Positions 34,888 through 47,380 of a stretch of 64,000 nucleotides of DNA are shown in pieces (the first letter of the stretch is position 1; each line of letters starts with the position of its first letter). The stretch lies in NCBI RefSeq assembly GCF_000687475.1, contig NC_057320.1, positions 744,001 through 808,000 on the forward strand, given 5' to 3'. This DNA comes from Ustilaginoidea virens. Its lineage: Eukaryota > Ascomycota > Sordariomycetes > Hypocreales > Clavicipitaceae. A program made the translations under genes and the position numbers. The notes beneath the pieces are model-generated. The model searched no databases. It was not told where the DNA came from and worked only from the letters and a program-made list of their open reading frames with translations.

Positions 34888-35596
34888 GGCGATGGCCTCC
34901 CGTCAGTCGCGATAGCTTCAGGCCGACTGCCTTGGCGAACCGACCTGGTGTTTGGTTTGATGGGGCTCCAGGTTGGTTGGCGGCGGAGCCAAGATGGGGC
35001 TTTGGGAGTCGTTATCGATAACGGAATCCGCCTCGAGTTTGCGTCAGAGACTCGGGGACAAGGAACGAACGAACGACATGATCTTCTTCTGCCCTCGGTA
35101 TGCACGAAGCGTTGGCTGCTGTCATGCTTGCTTGCTTGCTTGCTTGCGTCGCCCAGCAATTTCATGCTCCAAATGGCGCGCGTCGGTGTTTACAAGCTTC
35201 ATGGCTCGCGGCAATGCCACGACGGTTCGTCTTGATCCGTCCCACGTTGCCCCCAACTGATGCAGGCTCCAGACTGCCGCATCAAGTACGTACCAACAAG
35301 GCTGGGGGAATCTGGACACGATTGGTCTGCTGGGACGGCATTACCAAAGGGTCCGGAACAAAGCTTCCACGGCGTAGCAGGCACGCGGCACGGGCGCGTT
35401 CTTTCCTTGCTCGTGCCTGGAACTTGCACTATTGAGCCTGCTGGAAAGAGACTCGAGGCTCCCATCAGACATGCACATGCACCGTGGTGATGAGGATGCA
35501 TCCAGAATCCAATGCCTCGACTCTCGACCACGCAGATGCAGGTTCGCCTGAAACACACGGTGGTAGATGTTGAAAGAGAGAAAAAACAAAAAAAAA

Positions 35597-35631
<35 letters not shown>

Positions 35632-37681
35632 CTGCCTGTCCTGCTCTGCTGCCTCTTGCGATGCCAGGCACCTTTGCCCTTTTGCTTTCAGGTGCCGCTC
35701 GATGGCGTCAATGGTCGAGGGGATGTCCCGTTGTACCAGCTAGGTACTCCTTACTCCGTACACGAAGCTTGGTGCCTTGGGTACCTACATAGGTACCTAC
35801 CTGCTGGTCATCAGCCGCTGGCTTGGCGCTGGGTCCCATTTAATTGACGCAAGCAGAAATCAATTGATTAGTTTGGGTGGCTTTTCCCCTTTTTCCTCGC
35901 TTGTCAGGACTGCGCGAGACATTGATTTCATCATTTCATCAATGTATGTATCGAGCATGGCCGAGGCAAGCAGGGAGAAGCGCAGCTTTGCGCTGAACAA
36001 TCAAGCAGCGAGGCCGTCCTGTAGAGCCAGCTCTCTGTCTTCCTCTGCAATCGGCCCGATCCCCCATCAGGTCTTGTCGATTCCATCCCGGCATTTGTTG
36101 ATGATTTGCCAATGCATCGTGATGTGTTGCGACGCCACGATGTACTGTCGCGTGTTGAAAGGACTCATGCACGGGCAAACGGCGGTGAGATTTCAGCCAA
36201 GTTCTGTAATCAGTAGAATTGAGGCTACCAGCAACGGCAGCTAGACCGCCGGTCACTGTCAATCGACTGAACATCGCGGCATGCGCCTAGCAGTGCCGCT
36301 GTGTCATTCATCCGGCCGGATGCTTCAGTTGGAAGGCTACATGTACGCCACTACGGGGAAGAAAACACCTGACCTCATCCAACCTTTTTCTCCAGAGCCT
36401 CTCTACAACCTCTCTCCTAGACTTCCCGCGGTTTTTGTTTACTTGACAATGTCTGTCCAGTGGACCATGGACCACACTAGTCTGAGTAAGGCTTCTAACC
36501 CTTCAAGGCAAGGATAGACGTTTCCCTTGGTCTTGATGTCCAAAAGGATACTGTGGCGACAAGGATAAACACCAAAAGTCTAGCAGAAAGGTGTAGGAAG
36601 CCGTGCTCGGAAGGGGAAAACAAGATGAGGTCAACGTGCCGTCTGGTATGTAGAAGGAATTGATACCCCCGAGCGTGGGAGGGCGCGAGGCAATTTAATA
36701 CCTCAGCACTGAGCAGCAGCCGACAGACAGCTGGCGCGTTATTTGCCGGCTGCCGCCTACCTACCTCTGGAGGGAGTGCACGCTGCAACATTGGGCCACC
36801 GCGTTATTATACGTGTAGGCAGCGAATCAATTGATTGCTTCGGGCGCAACTTGGCCACATGCGGAGCTGCGTGGGCCAATTGGTGCCCCGCAGTTGCCCT
36901 CCCTGCAGTGGCAGTGGCAGTGGCAGTGGCGTCTTGCGCCAGGAAAAGTTAAAAAGACTGCACGACCAGCCGACGACGGGACTGCTGACCAGGGGCAAAC
37001 CCTCAGTTGAGCTGTACGAGGCCCTGGAGCACGGAGTGGTGCGGAGCAGCAAGAGATCCCTTTGCCGTTGTGCGGCATTTGTTGTTGAAGCCGCCCAGTT
37101 GACTGTTTGCTACATTAGGTACAGTACGGTGAGGACTGAGGGGACTGAGGGCAGCAAAGAACTAGTCCTTGCTCCTTCGTTACCCTACACGGAGCGCTCC
37201 ACCCGGAGTATTCAATGTTCAATGTTGTCTCCTTGGCACTTGGTGACGCCACGTCGCGTACTGTACAGTGAGTGCACTCCTTTTTCGAGCACCGAGTACC
37301 GGCACCTGACGCAGGAGGCAGTGGAATGTTACGCCGTGCAGGTACAGATGAGATTGCCTGCAACCGTGCAACTGGCATCTCTCTGCCATGCTCTTTAGAT
37401 GGACCAGACTCTTCTATTCCCCATTGCCCATGCCATGCCCATGCCATGCCATGCCCATGCCATGCCATGCCCATGCCCATGCCCAATCCCAATCCCGCCT
37501 TCACCAGACCGAGTCGCCAGAGGATGCGCAACGCGCAACTCGGCCGCCCAGCAGCAGCCTCTCCGCTTTGCCAGTAGGGATCTCGGCCAGTCGTCTCAGA
37601 TGCCGCGCCAGCCACTCATGCAGTTATCATTGATGCATGATGATGCACACTCCGTACCCATGACCCGTCAAACAAGCTGCG

Positions 37682-37717
<36 letters not shown>

Positions 37718-37904
37718 ATGCAAGTGAAGAAGGCTAGGAAAGGAAGCGGCCGAATCTGGCTTGGCCAACTGATGCGCGCCACCAACTTTTGACGTCTTTG
37801 GCTCGGCGGCCCAAGTGCCCAAGCTGTTTGTGAGTGGTTGGGTTGAGCTCGGCAAGCCCAAGCCAGCCATCCAGCATTCTTTCGGCACGCAAGCAAGCCA
37901 CATG

Positions 37905-37943
<39 letters not shown>

Positions 37944-38541
37944 GCGGCCAGGCGGCGTCTTGCAAGAAAAATCGAGGCACACATAACAAAGGGGGCAGCA
38001 GCCAAGCGTCGCGAACCAGAAGACAAAGACGGGCCGGGCTGCACGCCGATCTGGCTCTCTCTTTTGTTGATGCTGAGTCTCCTTTCCCCCCGGCTCCGGG
38101 CACTTTGGACGCTGCAAAAAAAAAAAAATTTTGCTCTGGATTCTATTTCTCTTTGGGAGGCCGCGCTTCCGGTTTGCCTTTTTTCTCTTGCTTGCTCGCT
38201 GTCACGTTGCCGTGTGCGAAAACCTCGAGGTTACGGTACAACATTATACCTAATTAAATTGTTCATTGACTGCACAGCACAGCACAGCACAGCACAGCAC
38301 AGGCAGGGCTTCTGGAAAAAAGTCAATTGGGCTCCCCAGCAGTCCCGCAGCAACCAGACCTGACCCTCAGCTCCAGACGCCAGCTGCCCCCAGCCTAATT
38401 GCCGTCAATCCATCCCCCCAGACAATAGCTGGCTGGGTCAACGTCAACGGGTCAGCTCCCTACCAGACTGCTGGCTGGCTGGGCAGTCATCAGTCAGTGC
38501 CTGGTTGCGGACAAGCAGGCTCCAGCCTAGTCGCTACCACC
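34888..38541. other. 3.65 kb divergent spacer, microsatellite-rich
   Basis: It lies between the start codons of the G-patch gene and the kinase. Repeats seen: (CTTG)n at 35126-35146, (AC)n at 35600-35630, ATGCCC-type repeats at 37427-37484, 33 A at 37682-37714, (CAGC)n at about 37905-37942 and CAGCA repeats at 38273-38302. Palindromes AGGTACCT (35793-35800) and TACTCCGTA (35752-35760) occur. No coding model was found. It may include a long kinase leader. Confidence 0.5.
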
Positions 38542-41500
38542 ATGATAGCCCCCCCCCCACCGGCAAGACCACAATCGCGACTACGACAGTCCCGGCAATT
38601 ACTGCTCAAGTCACCGCGACGCTTCATCAGCCTCGGATGTGCCCTTCTCCCCGCCGACTCCGACCTGGTCCTCGCGACAGACGCCGTCGCATTCACGCTC
38701 CCGGCCTGTCCAGCCCACGTCTCCACGGTCGCGGCAGACGCCGTATGCATCCTCAACATCGCTTGCCACGCCTCGCTCCTGTCGCCCCTTTTCGTCGGCC
38801 TCGGGCGTCCCAGCTGTTGCTCCTGGGGCCGCTGTCTCTGCTCGCGCTGCTGCTGCCTCTGCTGCTGCTGCCTCTGCCGCTGCTGCCACTGCCGCTGCTG
38901 CCGCCGCCGCTAGCGCTGCTAACCCTGGCCTGGAGGTGAATGATACCGCCGGCACTAGCGGTTCTGCTCGTCGTCGCTCGGCTCGCTGCCACACTCACCC
39001 TCCAGCTCCTCCCGACTCCACCAGCCCATCGTCTCCCAACGCCAGCACCCGCTCCCATCGCCCACTGCAGAAGCAACACCACCACTGCTACCACCACCAT
39101 CTCCAGCAACAGCGTCATCATCACCGCCACGCCCCCGAATCAACTACTGCATCGGCGCCTCCCTCCTCACGCGCCATCAAGCATATCCTTCCGCAACATG
39201 ATTACGGAATCCCCACTGTAACATCCTCTCCTCATTCAAAGCGCAGCTCCCGCAGGAATCGTTCCTCGTCAATCCCGACAAGGGGCGCCGTCGCCCCCAC
39301 CGCCACCGACTCCCTGCCTGCCCCTTCGTCTGCCCCTTCGTCTGCCTCCCCGTCGACCCAACGTCGAAGCAGCTCCCAATCGTCCTCTCGACGGCATCAT
39401 AACCAGAAACGCCATCCGAGCGACATGAGTCCCTCAGCCGTAGCCTCTGTCGCCGGCAGCCCTCCTGATCCTCACTCCGCTCACGGCACCGCCTCCGATG
39501 CTCACCATGGGACCAACTCCGTTGTCAAGCAAACGAGATCACGAACCACCATTCCTACCCAGTCTGGCAAATGGATTCTCGGAAAGACAATTGGCGCGGG
39601 AAGCATGGGCAAAGTGAAACTTGCTCGGAAAGAGGACGGCAGCGAACAGGTTCGTCTTGTTGAATCCTGTCCTTTCTTTGCTTCTCATGCTTTCCCTCTG
39701 GCCCTTTTAACGCCTGTCGCCTTTCGCCCGCCCTCTTGCCTCCCCCTTCTCCCCGTCTTTCTTCGCGCTTCGTATTGCAGCCCCTCGTCTGCGGGAGTTT
39801 TCAAGACGTCATGTTTCTTGCCTTCTTTTAATAGATTGTCCTAATCCGCTCTTAGGTTGCTTGCAAAATCGTCCCTCGTGGTTCAACCGAAGAGCATCAG
39901 TCTCGCGCCGACAAAGAACGGGCTGATCAATCCAAGGAGATTCGCACCGCTCGCGAGGCCGCCATTGTCACTTTGCTCAATCATCCTCACATTTGCGGAA
40001 TGCGAGATGTCGTCCGTACCAACTATCACTGGTATATGCTCTTTGAATATGTCAATGGCGGCCAAATGCTGGACTACATCATCTCTCACGGCAAACTCAA
40101 GGAGAAACAGGCTCGAAAATTCAGTCGCCAAATTGCCAGCGCGCTGGATTACTGCCACCGAAATAGCATCGTTCACCGAGATTTGAAGATTGAAAACATT
40201 CTGATTAGCAAGACTGGTGACATCAAGATCATCGACTTTGGTCTGAGCAACCTGTTTTCACCCCGTGGCCACCTCAAGACCTTCTGTGGTAGCCTTTATT
40301 TTGCTGCTCCGGAGCTTTTGCAAGCCAGAGCTTATACCGGCCCCGAGGTTGACGTGTGGAGTTTTGGTATTGTTCTCTACGTCCTCGTTTGTGGTAAGGT
40401 GCCTTTCGATGACCAGAGCATGCCGGTCCTCCACGCCAAGATTAAGAAAGGGCTGGTTGATTACCCTAGTTGGCTGTCAAGCGGTAAGTGGCATTTTTCA
40501 TGGGCGCAATTCCGGAATGGCGTCTTCCCACCACCGCTTCTTCAAGGATGCACGATACACTAACAGCACTACGCAGAGTGCAAGCATCTCATGTCCAGAA
40601 TGCTGGTCACTGATCCCAAACAGCGCGCCACCATGCAGGAGGTCATGAACCATCCGTGGATTACCAAGGGCTTTAATGGACCCCCTGACAACTATTTGCC
40701 CATTCGCGAACCCGTGACGTACCCCTTGGACCCAGAGGTCATACATGCCATGCAAGGGTTCAACTTTGGAACCCCCGAAACCATCAGAGCGCAGCTCACA
40801 AAGATCATCGAGTCTGAAGAGTATCAGCAGGCTGTCAAGATGTATCAGCGAGAACGCGAGCTTCCTGTCGCTAATAAGGATGCAGAGAAGAAGAGGGGCT
40901 TCGGATTCGACTTTTACAAGAGACGCAACTCTTCCAATAGCAGAGACACGCTTACCGGACCGAGCACTGACACGTTGCAGCTGGGACACGATCCTCTACA
41001 CGCCTTCAGCCCGTTACTCTCCATATATTACCTTGTTCAGGAAAAGCAAGAGCGAGAGCCTGCTCAGACGCCACCAGCATCGGCGAACCCCCCTCGTGAA
41101 AAGGACAAGACGCGTGATCGCGAGAGAGAACGGGAGAGAGATCGGGAACGTGATCGTGATCAAGAGCATCTGGGTCGCGAAAAGATTCCCGAGAGCGAAC
41201 CAGACCTAGCACCTCCCCAGGCAGCTCACACCAATGCAGCTGCCTTTGAAATGCCGGGAGAGAAACCGACTGGTGGACGGTCACGACCCCGCGCTCGCAC
41301 ACATGGCGAGGATGATGCTCCCGAATCAGCAAAATCACGTAGCCATGCACCGTCGGCCGCTCCGGAAACCAAGGTCGAACAGTTGCAGAAAAAAGAGGGC
41401 ACCGCTGCTGGGCTACTTCGAAGGTTCAGCACCCGTAAGCGACGCGAGCCAGAGCGTCTGGACAAGGACAGATCTCACCCTCCCGTGGTCCAAGTCCATT

Positions 41501-42594
41501 CCCCGTCCGACCCAGCCACTCCAAAGAAGAGCTTCAGCATTCGGCGCGGCAGACGGGACAGGGAAGAACCACCGGTTCCATCTGCTCGGTCAGGTAGCAG
41601 CCAGCCTCATCATAGCACGCTGCTTGGTCCACCAATGTCAGCGCGAGGCGCAAGAGATTCGCGGAAGTCGGGGTTGGGCAGGTCTACCAGCGTCAACTCG
41701 GCCGAAATGCGCCGCCGGGAGGGGGGCAGGCTGCCAAAGGAAAACGTTGCCACTAGTGGCTCCGACCAGTCCGTCTCCAACGATCAAATGGAATCTTCCC
41801 AGAAATCACACGGCCACTCGCGCTCTGCTTCGATGAGAACGAAATCCCTCGGTCACGCCCGCAGAGAGAGCATTCAACGGCGTCGCTTGAAGCGTGAGGG
41901 TCTTCAAGAAGCAGATGTACCCGAGGAGACGGATTTTGAGCCAGAGCACAGCGGAAGATCAACGGACCGGCTTGGCAGCGCAGAGTTGGCCAAGCCCGTC
42001 TTCCTGAAAGGCCTGTTTAGCGTGTCGACAACGTCGGGCAAATCCGTACCTGCCATCCGCGCAGATATCAAGAGAGTGCTCAGACAGCTCAATGTCGATT
42101 TTACGGAGATCAAGGGAGGGTTTTGCTGCCGACACACGCCGAGCATTGACCTGAACAAAGTCCAGGACCCCCCCATGAGCCCAGGGCACACTCCCGTACA
42201 TCATCGACGTCGTTTTAGTTTTGGCGGTCTGATGCGTAACGATGATCGAGACGACGTCCGAGAGCTCGATCGGGATCCGCGCCAACCTCCTACACCTCGC
42301 ACTCCCGGCCGATTCGAACGTGATCGCTCTGATCGAGACCGCAGCTTCTCAAACTCGGAAACGTCGGTGGATAGCATCCCCCGCCGAAACGGGGGTGCTG
42401 CGAGACGAGTGCCCGGGGAGACGAGCACACAAGTGCAAAGCGACCTGGGCGAAAGCATGGTTCTAGAGTTCGAGATCTTCATCGTCAAGGTACCCCTGCT
42501 GTCGCTACACGGAATCCAGTTTAAGCGCATGACCGGCAACACGTGGCAGTTCAAGAATATGGCAGACCAGATTCTACGGGATCTGCGGCTTTAG
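38542..42594 (+). CDS. KIN1: KIN1/PAR-1-type Ser/Thr kinase with KA1 domain (frame break near start)
   Basis: Exons: about 38542-39649, 39856-40483 and 40577-42594; introns start GTTCGT and GTAAGT; about 1250 residues. The kinase domain begins at [15 protein letters not shown] (P-loop), has VACK lysine, [14 protein letters not shown] and the activation loop [14 protein letters not shown] that typifies Kin1/Kin2/PAR-1. The last residues ([20 protein letters not shown] and on to the stop) form a KA1 domain, which binds acidic lipids at the membrane. Kin1 kinases act in polarity, septation and secretion. The Ser/His/Gln-rich N-terminus stays open from 38559 onward but has no in-frame ATG until 39425. 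The well-placed ATG at 38542 (ACCACCATG) would join it only if the C run at 38549-38558 had nine, not ten, bases. Likely a homopolymer length error or polymorphism. Confidence 0.88.
38549..38558 (+). other. C10 run where the KIN1 reading frame breaks
   Basis: With ten C the ATG at 38542 leads into a different frame ([11 protein letters not shown]). With nine C it reads [20 protein letters not shown] and flows into the long kinase N-terminal frame. The frame actually followed downstream has stops TGA and TAG overlapping this ATG. This is the only position I found where one base restores a full-length kinase. Confidence 0.6.
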
Positions 42595-43995
42595 TCGCGG
42601 CGGCCACGACATTTTCATCTCGCCTGACACGGTTGTCGCTCGAGCAGACGAGCGGCGGTGCATAATGTCCGATGCTTTCTTTTTCTTTTTCGTTTTTCTT
42701 TTTCTTTTTTTATTCTTCGCCGAGCACAACAACGGAAGATGCCGTCTACAGTGGCCATGGTGGGAGTGGCGGGACAGGGGAGGTGGACGAGCCAAACTGT
42801 CGCTGTATGGGGTTTGCAGCATGTAGGCTGAGATGCAAGGGTTCAACAAGGCATGCTGGAGCGTGGAGGGCAGTCGGTTAAACGCAAGGCGAGCATCATG
42901 TTTGAATAGGGCGTGTTCAGCGTTGCCGGTTTTTTCCCCGTTTTCCTTATCCTTACTTTTCCTTTCGACCCCTTTTCTTCTTCTTCTTCTTCATTCCTGA
43001 TGATGGGGTTTTCCGAGCATTGAAGCAGCAGGCAGATGGAGCGAGACATGGCGGCCTGATGGTTAGCTATTATTTTCTGAACCGAGGCTTTGTTTGTTGA
43101 TTTGGGAGGTGTATATATATGATGAGTCAGATAAAACATCGGTGAAATAATGTGTGATGGATGGTGCATCGGCAAGCTCGGTTAGGATGGTGGCAATCCT
43201 CGCGCATCACTATAAAGTGTAAACCGTGCGCTTTGGGCCGCCTGAAGACGGGCAATTGAGCCTGCTATCACCGATCAGATAGAGCCTAGATTCTTACTTT
43301 GATGTCATGGAAGCCTGCGGCCGCGGAGCAAGACAAGCCAGGTATAATCAAGACGGACATGATGTGTGACGGCGGCGTGAAGAGAAGATAACGCGCCCTT
43401 CTGACCTTTATTTGCATTTGTGCAACTGCCGGCGCCGTCCAGGCCCCACAGGGCTGCGTCAGGTCCACGGCTGATTGGTTGGCGCGCTAGTTTGTTCTTC
43501 CTGATCCGTGACCCGTGCACCGCCCAAGGAAAGAAGGCAGGCAAGCCAAAAACTTGGCAAAAGGCAGGGAAGCCTGGACTGGACTTTGGTTTCGGCCCAC
43601 AAGCAAAACACAAGGCGGAGGCGTCGCGAACAAGCTCAGAAGTCATCAAAGGCGGCAGGCAAGAGAGCGGGCGAGCATTGTCAGTATACCGGATGCGAAA
43701 CCCCCCAGCAGGAAACAAACACACCAACCTCCCCACGAATGCAAACCACGTGCCCCGTCGCCGTCGATCAAATCGAGCCCGCCCAACGCTCTTGTCGTTA
43801 TCGCAGGCCGGCCTCCCCCGCTTCTCACGACCTTGCTCTGACCGGCGCGACGACCGTGCAAACGACGAGTCCTCGAGCCTGGGGGGCAAATAAAGCGCGA
43901 CAATCTAAACCAGAGCTGGCGCTGCGACCGGAAACCCCCGTCGTTGATTGCTTTTGGCCAGTTTTCAACGCGGACACGCTGCGTTGCTCGTCAAA
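42595..43995. other. Intergenic between KIN1 and RCD1, no gene seen
   Basis: The 3' region of the kinase and the promoter and leader of RCD1. A (TTTTTC)n tract is at 42675-42710 and a CTT run at 42976-42992. A frame at 43420-43893 has no supporting motif and is probably leader sequence. Confidence 0.5.
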
Positions 43996-44102
43996 ATGAT
44001 GCCGTCTGCGCATGCCTACGGGCATCACCAGTACAATCCCCAAGGGGATTCCGGCTGGATGCATCAGCAAGCACACCATCAGCAGGGCCATGTGTCCGTG
44101 GC

Positions 44103-44150
<48 letters not shown>

Positions 44151-45449
44151 ACAACAACAACAACAACAACAACAACAAGCCCAGCAGCAGCAGCACTTTA
44201 ACCGCATGGCTGGCAACCATTCTGCCGCTGGGCCTGGCGGAAACATGGGCGGCAACCATTCTGCTGCTGGGCCTGGCGGAAACATGGGCGGCAACCATGC
44301 GCAGGACTCTGGCCACGACAACATCTCGGAGGACAATCGACGCACCATGGCCTACATCGCCGACCTGTTGAATGAGAATACAAGAGAGGCCGCCTTGCTG
44401 GAGCTGAGCAAGAAGCGGGAGCAGGTGCCGGAGTTGGCTCTCATCCTGTGGCACTCGTTTGGTAGGTCGGGGGGGGGGGAGGGGAATACCGCTTTGCCGA
44501 GGCAGCCCGTGGTGCTAACTGCAGTGGGTTTCCCTAGGCGTCATGACGTCGCTTCTTCAGGAGATCATCTCCGTTTACACGCTGCTGAATCCCTCGCAAC
44601 TGACGGCTGCCGCGTCAAACCGAGTCTGCAACGCTCTGGCGCTGTTGCAGTGCGTCGCGTCACACAGCGACACTCGAACCCTCTTCCTGAACGGTACGTC
44701 CAAAATGGCTCCATGGCCATCATCTCGCCTCTCTCTTCTCTTCTTCTTTCTCTTCAAGGGGATGCTGAAACCAGGTGCCGCCTCGCAGCACATATCCCGT
44801 TGTTTCTGTATCCGTTTCTCAACACGACATCGAGGTCACGGCCGTTTGAGTACTTGCGGCTCACGAGCCTCGGCGTCATTGGCGCCTTGGTCAAGAACGA
44901 TTCGTCAGACGTCATCAACTTTCTGCTCACGACGGAAATCATCCCTCTGTGCCTCCGGATAATGGAGACGGGCTCGGAGCTTAGCAAGACTGTGGCCATC
45001 TTCATCGTGCAGAAAATCCTGCTGGACGACAACGGCTTGAACTACATTTGCGCAACCTATGAGCGCTTCTACGCCGTGGGCACTGTCCTGAGCAATATGG
45101 TCGCTCAGCTAGTCGAATCGCAAACCGCTCGGCTGCTGAAGCATGTTGTCAGATGCTTCCTTCGGTGAGCTCATCTCTCGGCGCTCGTCGCCGCCGGACC
45201 ACGCGAACCGTCCCGTGATTGCTAACCGCGTTCCATCCCCCCCCCCCCCCCCCCCCCACGTCTAGACTTAGCGATAATGCTCGCGCACGAGAGGCCCTGC
45301 GCCAATGTCTTCCCGAGCCTCTCCGAGACGCCACCTTTTCTTCAGTCTTGAGAGATGACGCCGCGACTAAAAGATGTCTTGCCCAACTCCTCATCAATCT
45401 CTCGGATAATGTAGTCGACCAACACTCGCAAGGTGTTTCCAACATGTGA
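43996..45449 (+). CDS. RCD1: RCD1/CAF40 (CNOT9), CCR4-NOT subunit
   Basis: Exons 43996-44461, 44538-44693, 44789-45164 and 45266-45449; 393 residues, all joins in phase. Intron 1 has a CTAAC branch and CCCTAG acceptor; intron 3 has 19 C (45239-45257) before its TCTAG acceptor. The armadillo-repeat core begins [20 protein letters not shown] and includes [18 protein letters not shown] and [20 protein letters not shown], nearly invariant in eukaryotic CNOT9. The protein binds NOT1 and recruits RNA-bound repressors for deadenylation; in fission yeast rcd1 it is needed for sexual differentiation. The N-terminal extension is a poly-Gln tract (25 Gln, Ala, 4 Gln; 44104-44193) followed by an exact two-copy 13-residue repeat (unit [13 protein letters not shown]). 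Confidence 0.95.
44104..44193 (+). repeat. Poly-Gln CAG/CAA tract in RCD1
   Basis: Seventy-five bases of CAG then CAA codons (25 Gln), one GCC, then four CAG. The CAA block after the CAG block suggests two expansion events or partial stabilisation by CAA interruption. Confidence 0.95.
44212..44289 (+). repeat. Two-copy 39-base in-frame duplication in RCD1
   Basis: Copies 44212-44250 and 44251-44289 differ at one base (GCC versus GCT) and encode the same 13 residues. A third partial copy (GGCAACCAT) follows. The near identity shows that the duplication is recent. Confidence 0.95.
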
Positions 45450-46671
45450 GCTGGAAGCCCGACGAGAAATCCGCGAGCCGAATGACGTGGCTTTCTGGAG
45501 TCGTGTGCCATCTGCAACACCAAAAAGAACCCAACTCGCACGTACCATGAGCCCAGAAAGAAAAATAAAATAAAATAAAGGAAATCACCCGCGCGTTCTT
45601 GTTCTCGCCTCTTTGGAGCACTTTCTTTTGGCTGGACGGAGTGGTTGCCAAAGGAAACGAGAGGCATCGGCGTGCATAGACACGGAATGAAGCGGCCAAC
45701 CGGACCGGACACGGGGAAGAAAAAAGCGTTTGCTTGTCATGGACTGATACCCAGTAGCTGCCAGTCATTGATTTCCGAAGGCCCAGGGGAACAGCCTTTC
45801 TTTTCATGTTTGGAAAAAGGGCCCTGTTTCTTTTCTGAAACCTTCTGAACATGCTGGGGCTCAACTCGTTTCTCCTTCTCTTTTTCTTCTTTTTTCTCCC
45901 CCGTCAGGCCCCGAGCGACTTGCAGCTCTGCGCACTATCTTCCTCGGTAACTTTGGAGTCATTTGATTTTGAACCTATGCGGGAGCTGACCGACAGGCAC
46001 GCTTTACCTGCGCCGCGACTCCAGCAGCAAGGGAGTCAACCCCGACCCGTCTTGCTCCGTTTCGTCGGCCTGATTGATCCCTCGAGAAGAGGCACGTGCA
46101 GAGCACTTTGCATGGGTGACTCGACACGAGCCCGAAAAAGTTAGCAAGTCCCGGCGAAGCAAACCCTTTGCTTGTCTTTTCATCGCCACACGGCAGGTGC
46201 CTAGGCGTAGCATTGCGCAAGCGGGAACAAGGAACGGGTCCGCGCGCGAGTCTGCAGGGCCAACAGGGCGCAGAAGGGGGAGAGCCGAAAAAAAAAGAAA
46301 GGAGGGGGGGGGGGGGGGGGATAGGCAGGGGCGGAGTTTCGGCGCCTTTTTTATTTTTTTCCCATCTTTTTTTTTTCACCTTTTCCTCGCAGGAAGGGGG
46401 GAGTTTGGGGGCATCTTATCTTGGTGGCTGGTTTTTTTTTTCATTTTGCGGCATGGGCTTTGAGAGACGTCGAGTTCTGCGGGCAGGCTGGCTTGGCGAG
46501 GGAAAGAAGGAGGGCGGGAGGATGCATCAGGTGTATATTGTGGGCTTCATGTGCACGTGTATTTACTGTAGGTTGCGTTCCAAGTGGTTTCTTGTGCTTT
46601 CGTGGTTCCGGGTGTTTTGTCGGTCGGACAGGCAGGACAGAGAGACTGGCGGCTGCGGAAAGGGGGCCTTC

Positions 46672-46925
46672 TGGCGGATGATGTTCAAGATGGGAAATGG
46701 AATATCAAAACGATAAATTAGGGGGCCTCGTGACGGATGATTTTGATAAGGAAGTAGAATATGAACACTGTAGACTAGAGACAGGGTTGCTTGACGGATG
46801 ATTGTCGTAAGGAAGTAGAATATGAAAACTATACACTAGAGACAGGGTTGCTTGACGGATGATTGTCGTAAGGAAGTAGAACATCACAACTATAAGCTGT
46901 AGGGCCTCTTGACGGATGATTGTCA
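46672..46925. repeat. Minisatellite, ~57-61 base unit, four copies
   Basis: Units begin with TGRCGGATGATT at 46672, 46731, 46792 and 46853, with a partial fifth at 46910. The inner two copies (GTCGTAAGGAAGTAGAA shared) are closest. Outer copies are more diverged, as expected for an array that expanded from the middle. Confidence 0.85.
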
Positions 46926-47267
46926 AGAGCTTCATCACAGGCAACGCTGTACTTGCCTCGCCTGGGCCCGACGACAAAGAACCCCTGGGATGGTGCAGCA
47001 TCCGTCTCGCACACGCAACGATGGATAGCGTAGCAGCCGCTGCTCCTGGCAGCACGAACAAAGGCTTGGCCTGGCATGGCACGGCTGGCAAGGGACTGGA
47101 CCTGCACCTCGGCGCTGCCAGCCCGTCCAGGACGCGGCATGGGCGTGGATGCGTACTTGAACACGTTCTGCTAGGCCAGTCTTCCATCAGGTGCGATACT
47201 CTCCCATCAGCATGATGGGCCGTTGGGGGTTTTTGCAGCGGTGAGTCAGGGCCCCTTTTTGGATGCT

Positions 47268-47380
47268 CTGGAGTGTGGCCAATGTTGACGTCTTGGGCGC
47301 TGTACTCCTGCCGTATGCGTCATCTGGAGTCTGGCCAATGTTGACGCCTTGGACGCCGCACTCCGTGCCGTGTGCGTCCT
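47268..47380. repeat. Two-copy ~56-base tandem duplication
   Basis: CTGGAGTSTGGCCAATGTTG begins at 47268 and again at 47324, followed by related sequence (ACGYCTTGGRCGC, then CGYRTGCGTC). Confidence 0.8.

Noticed and set aside
38505..38939. Alternative KIN1 N-terminal frame ([19 protein letters not shown])
   Set aside because: Looks protein-like but has no ATG and enters Leu/Pro low complexity, whereas the neighbouring frame runs unbroken into the kinase domain.
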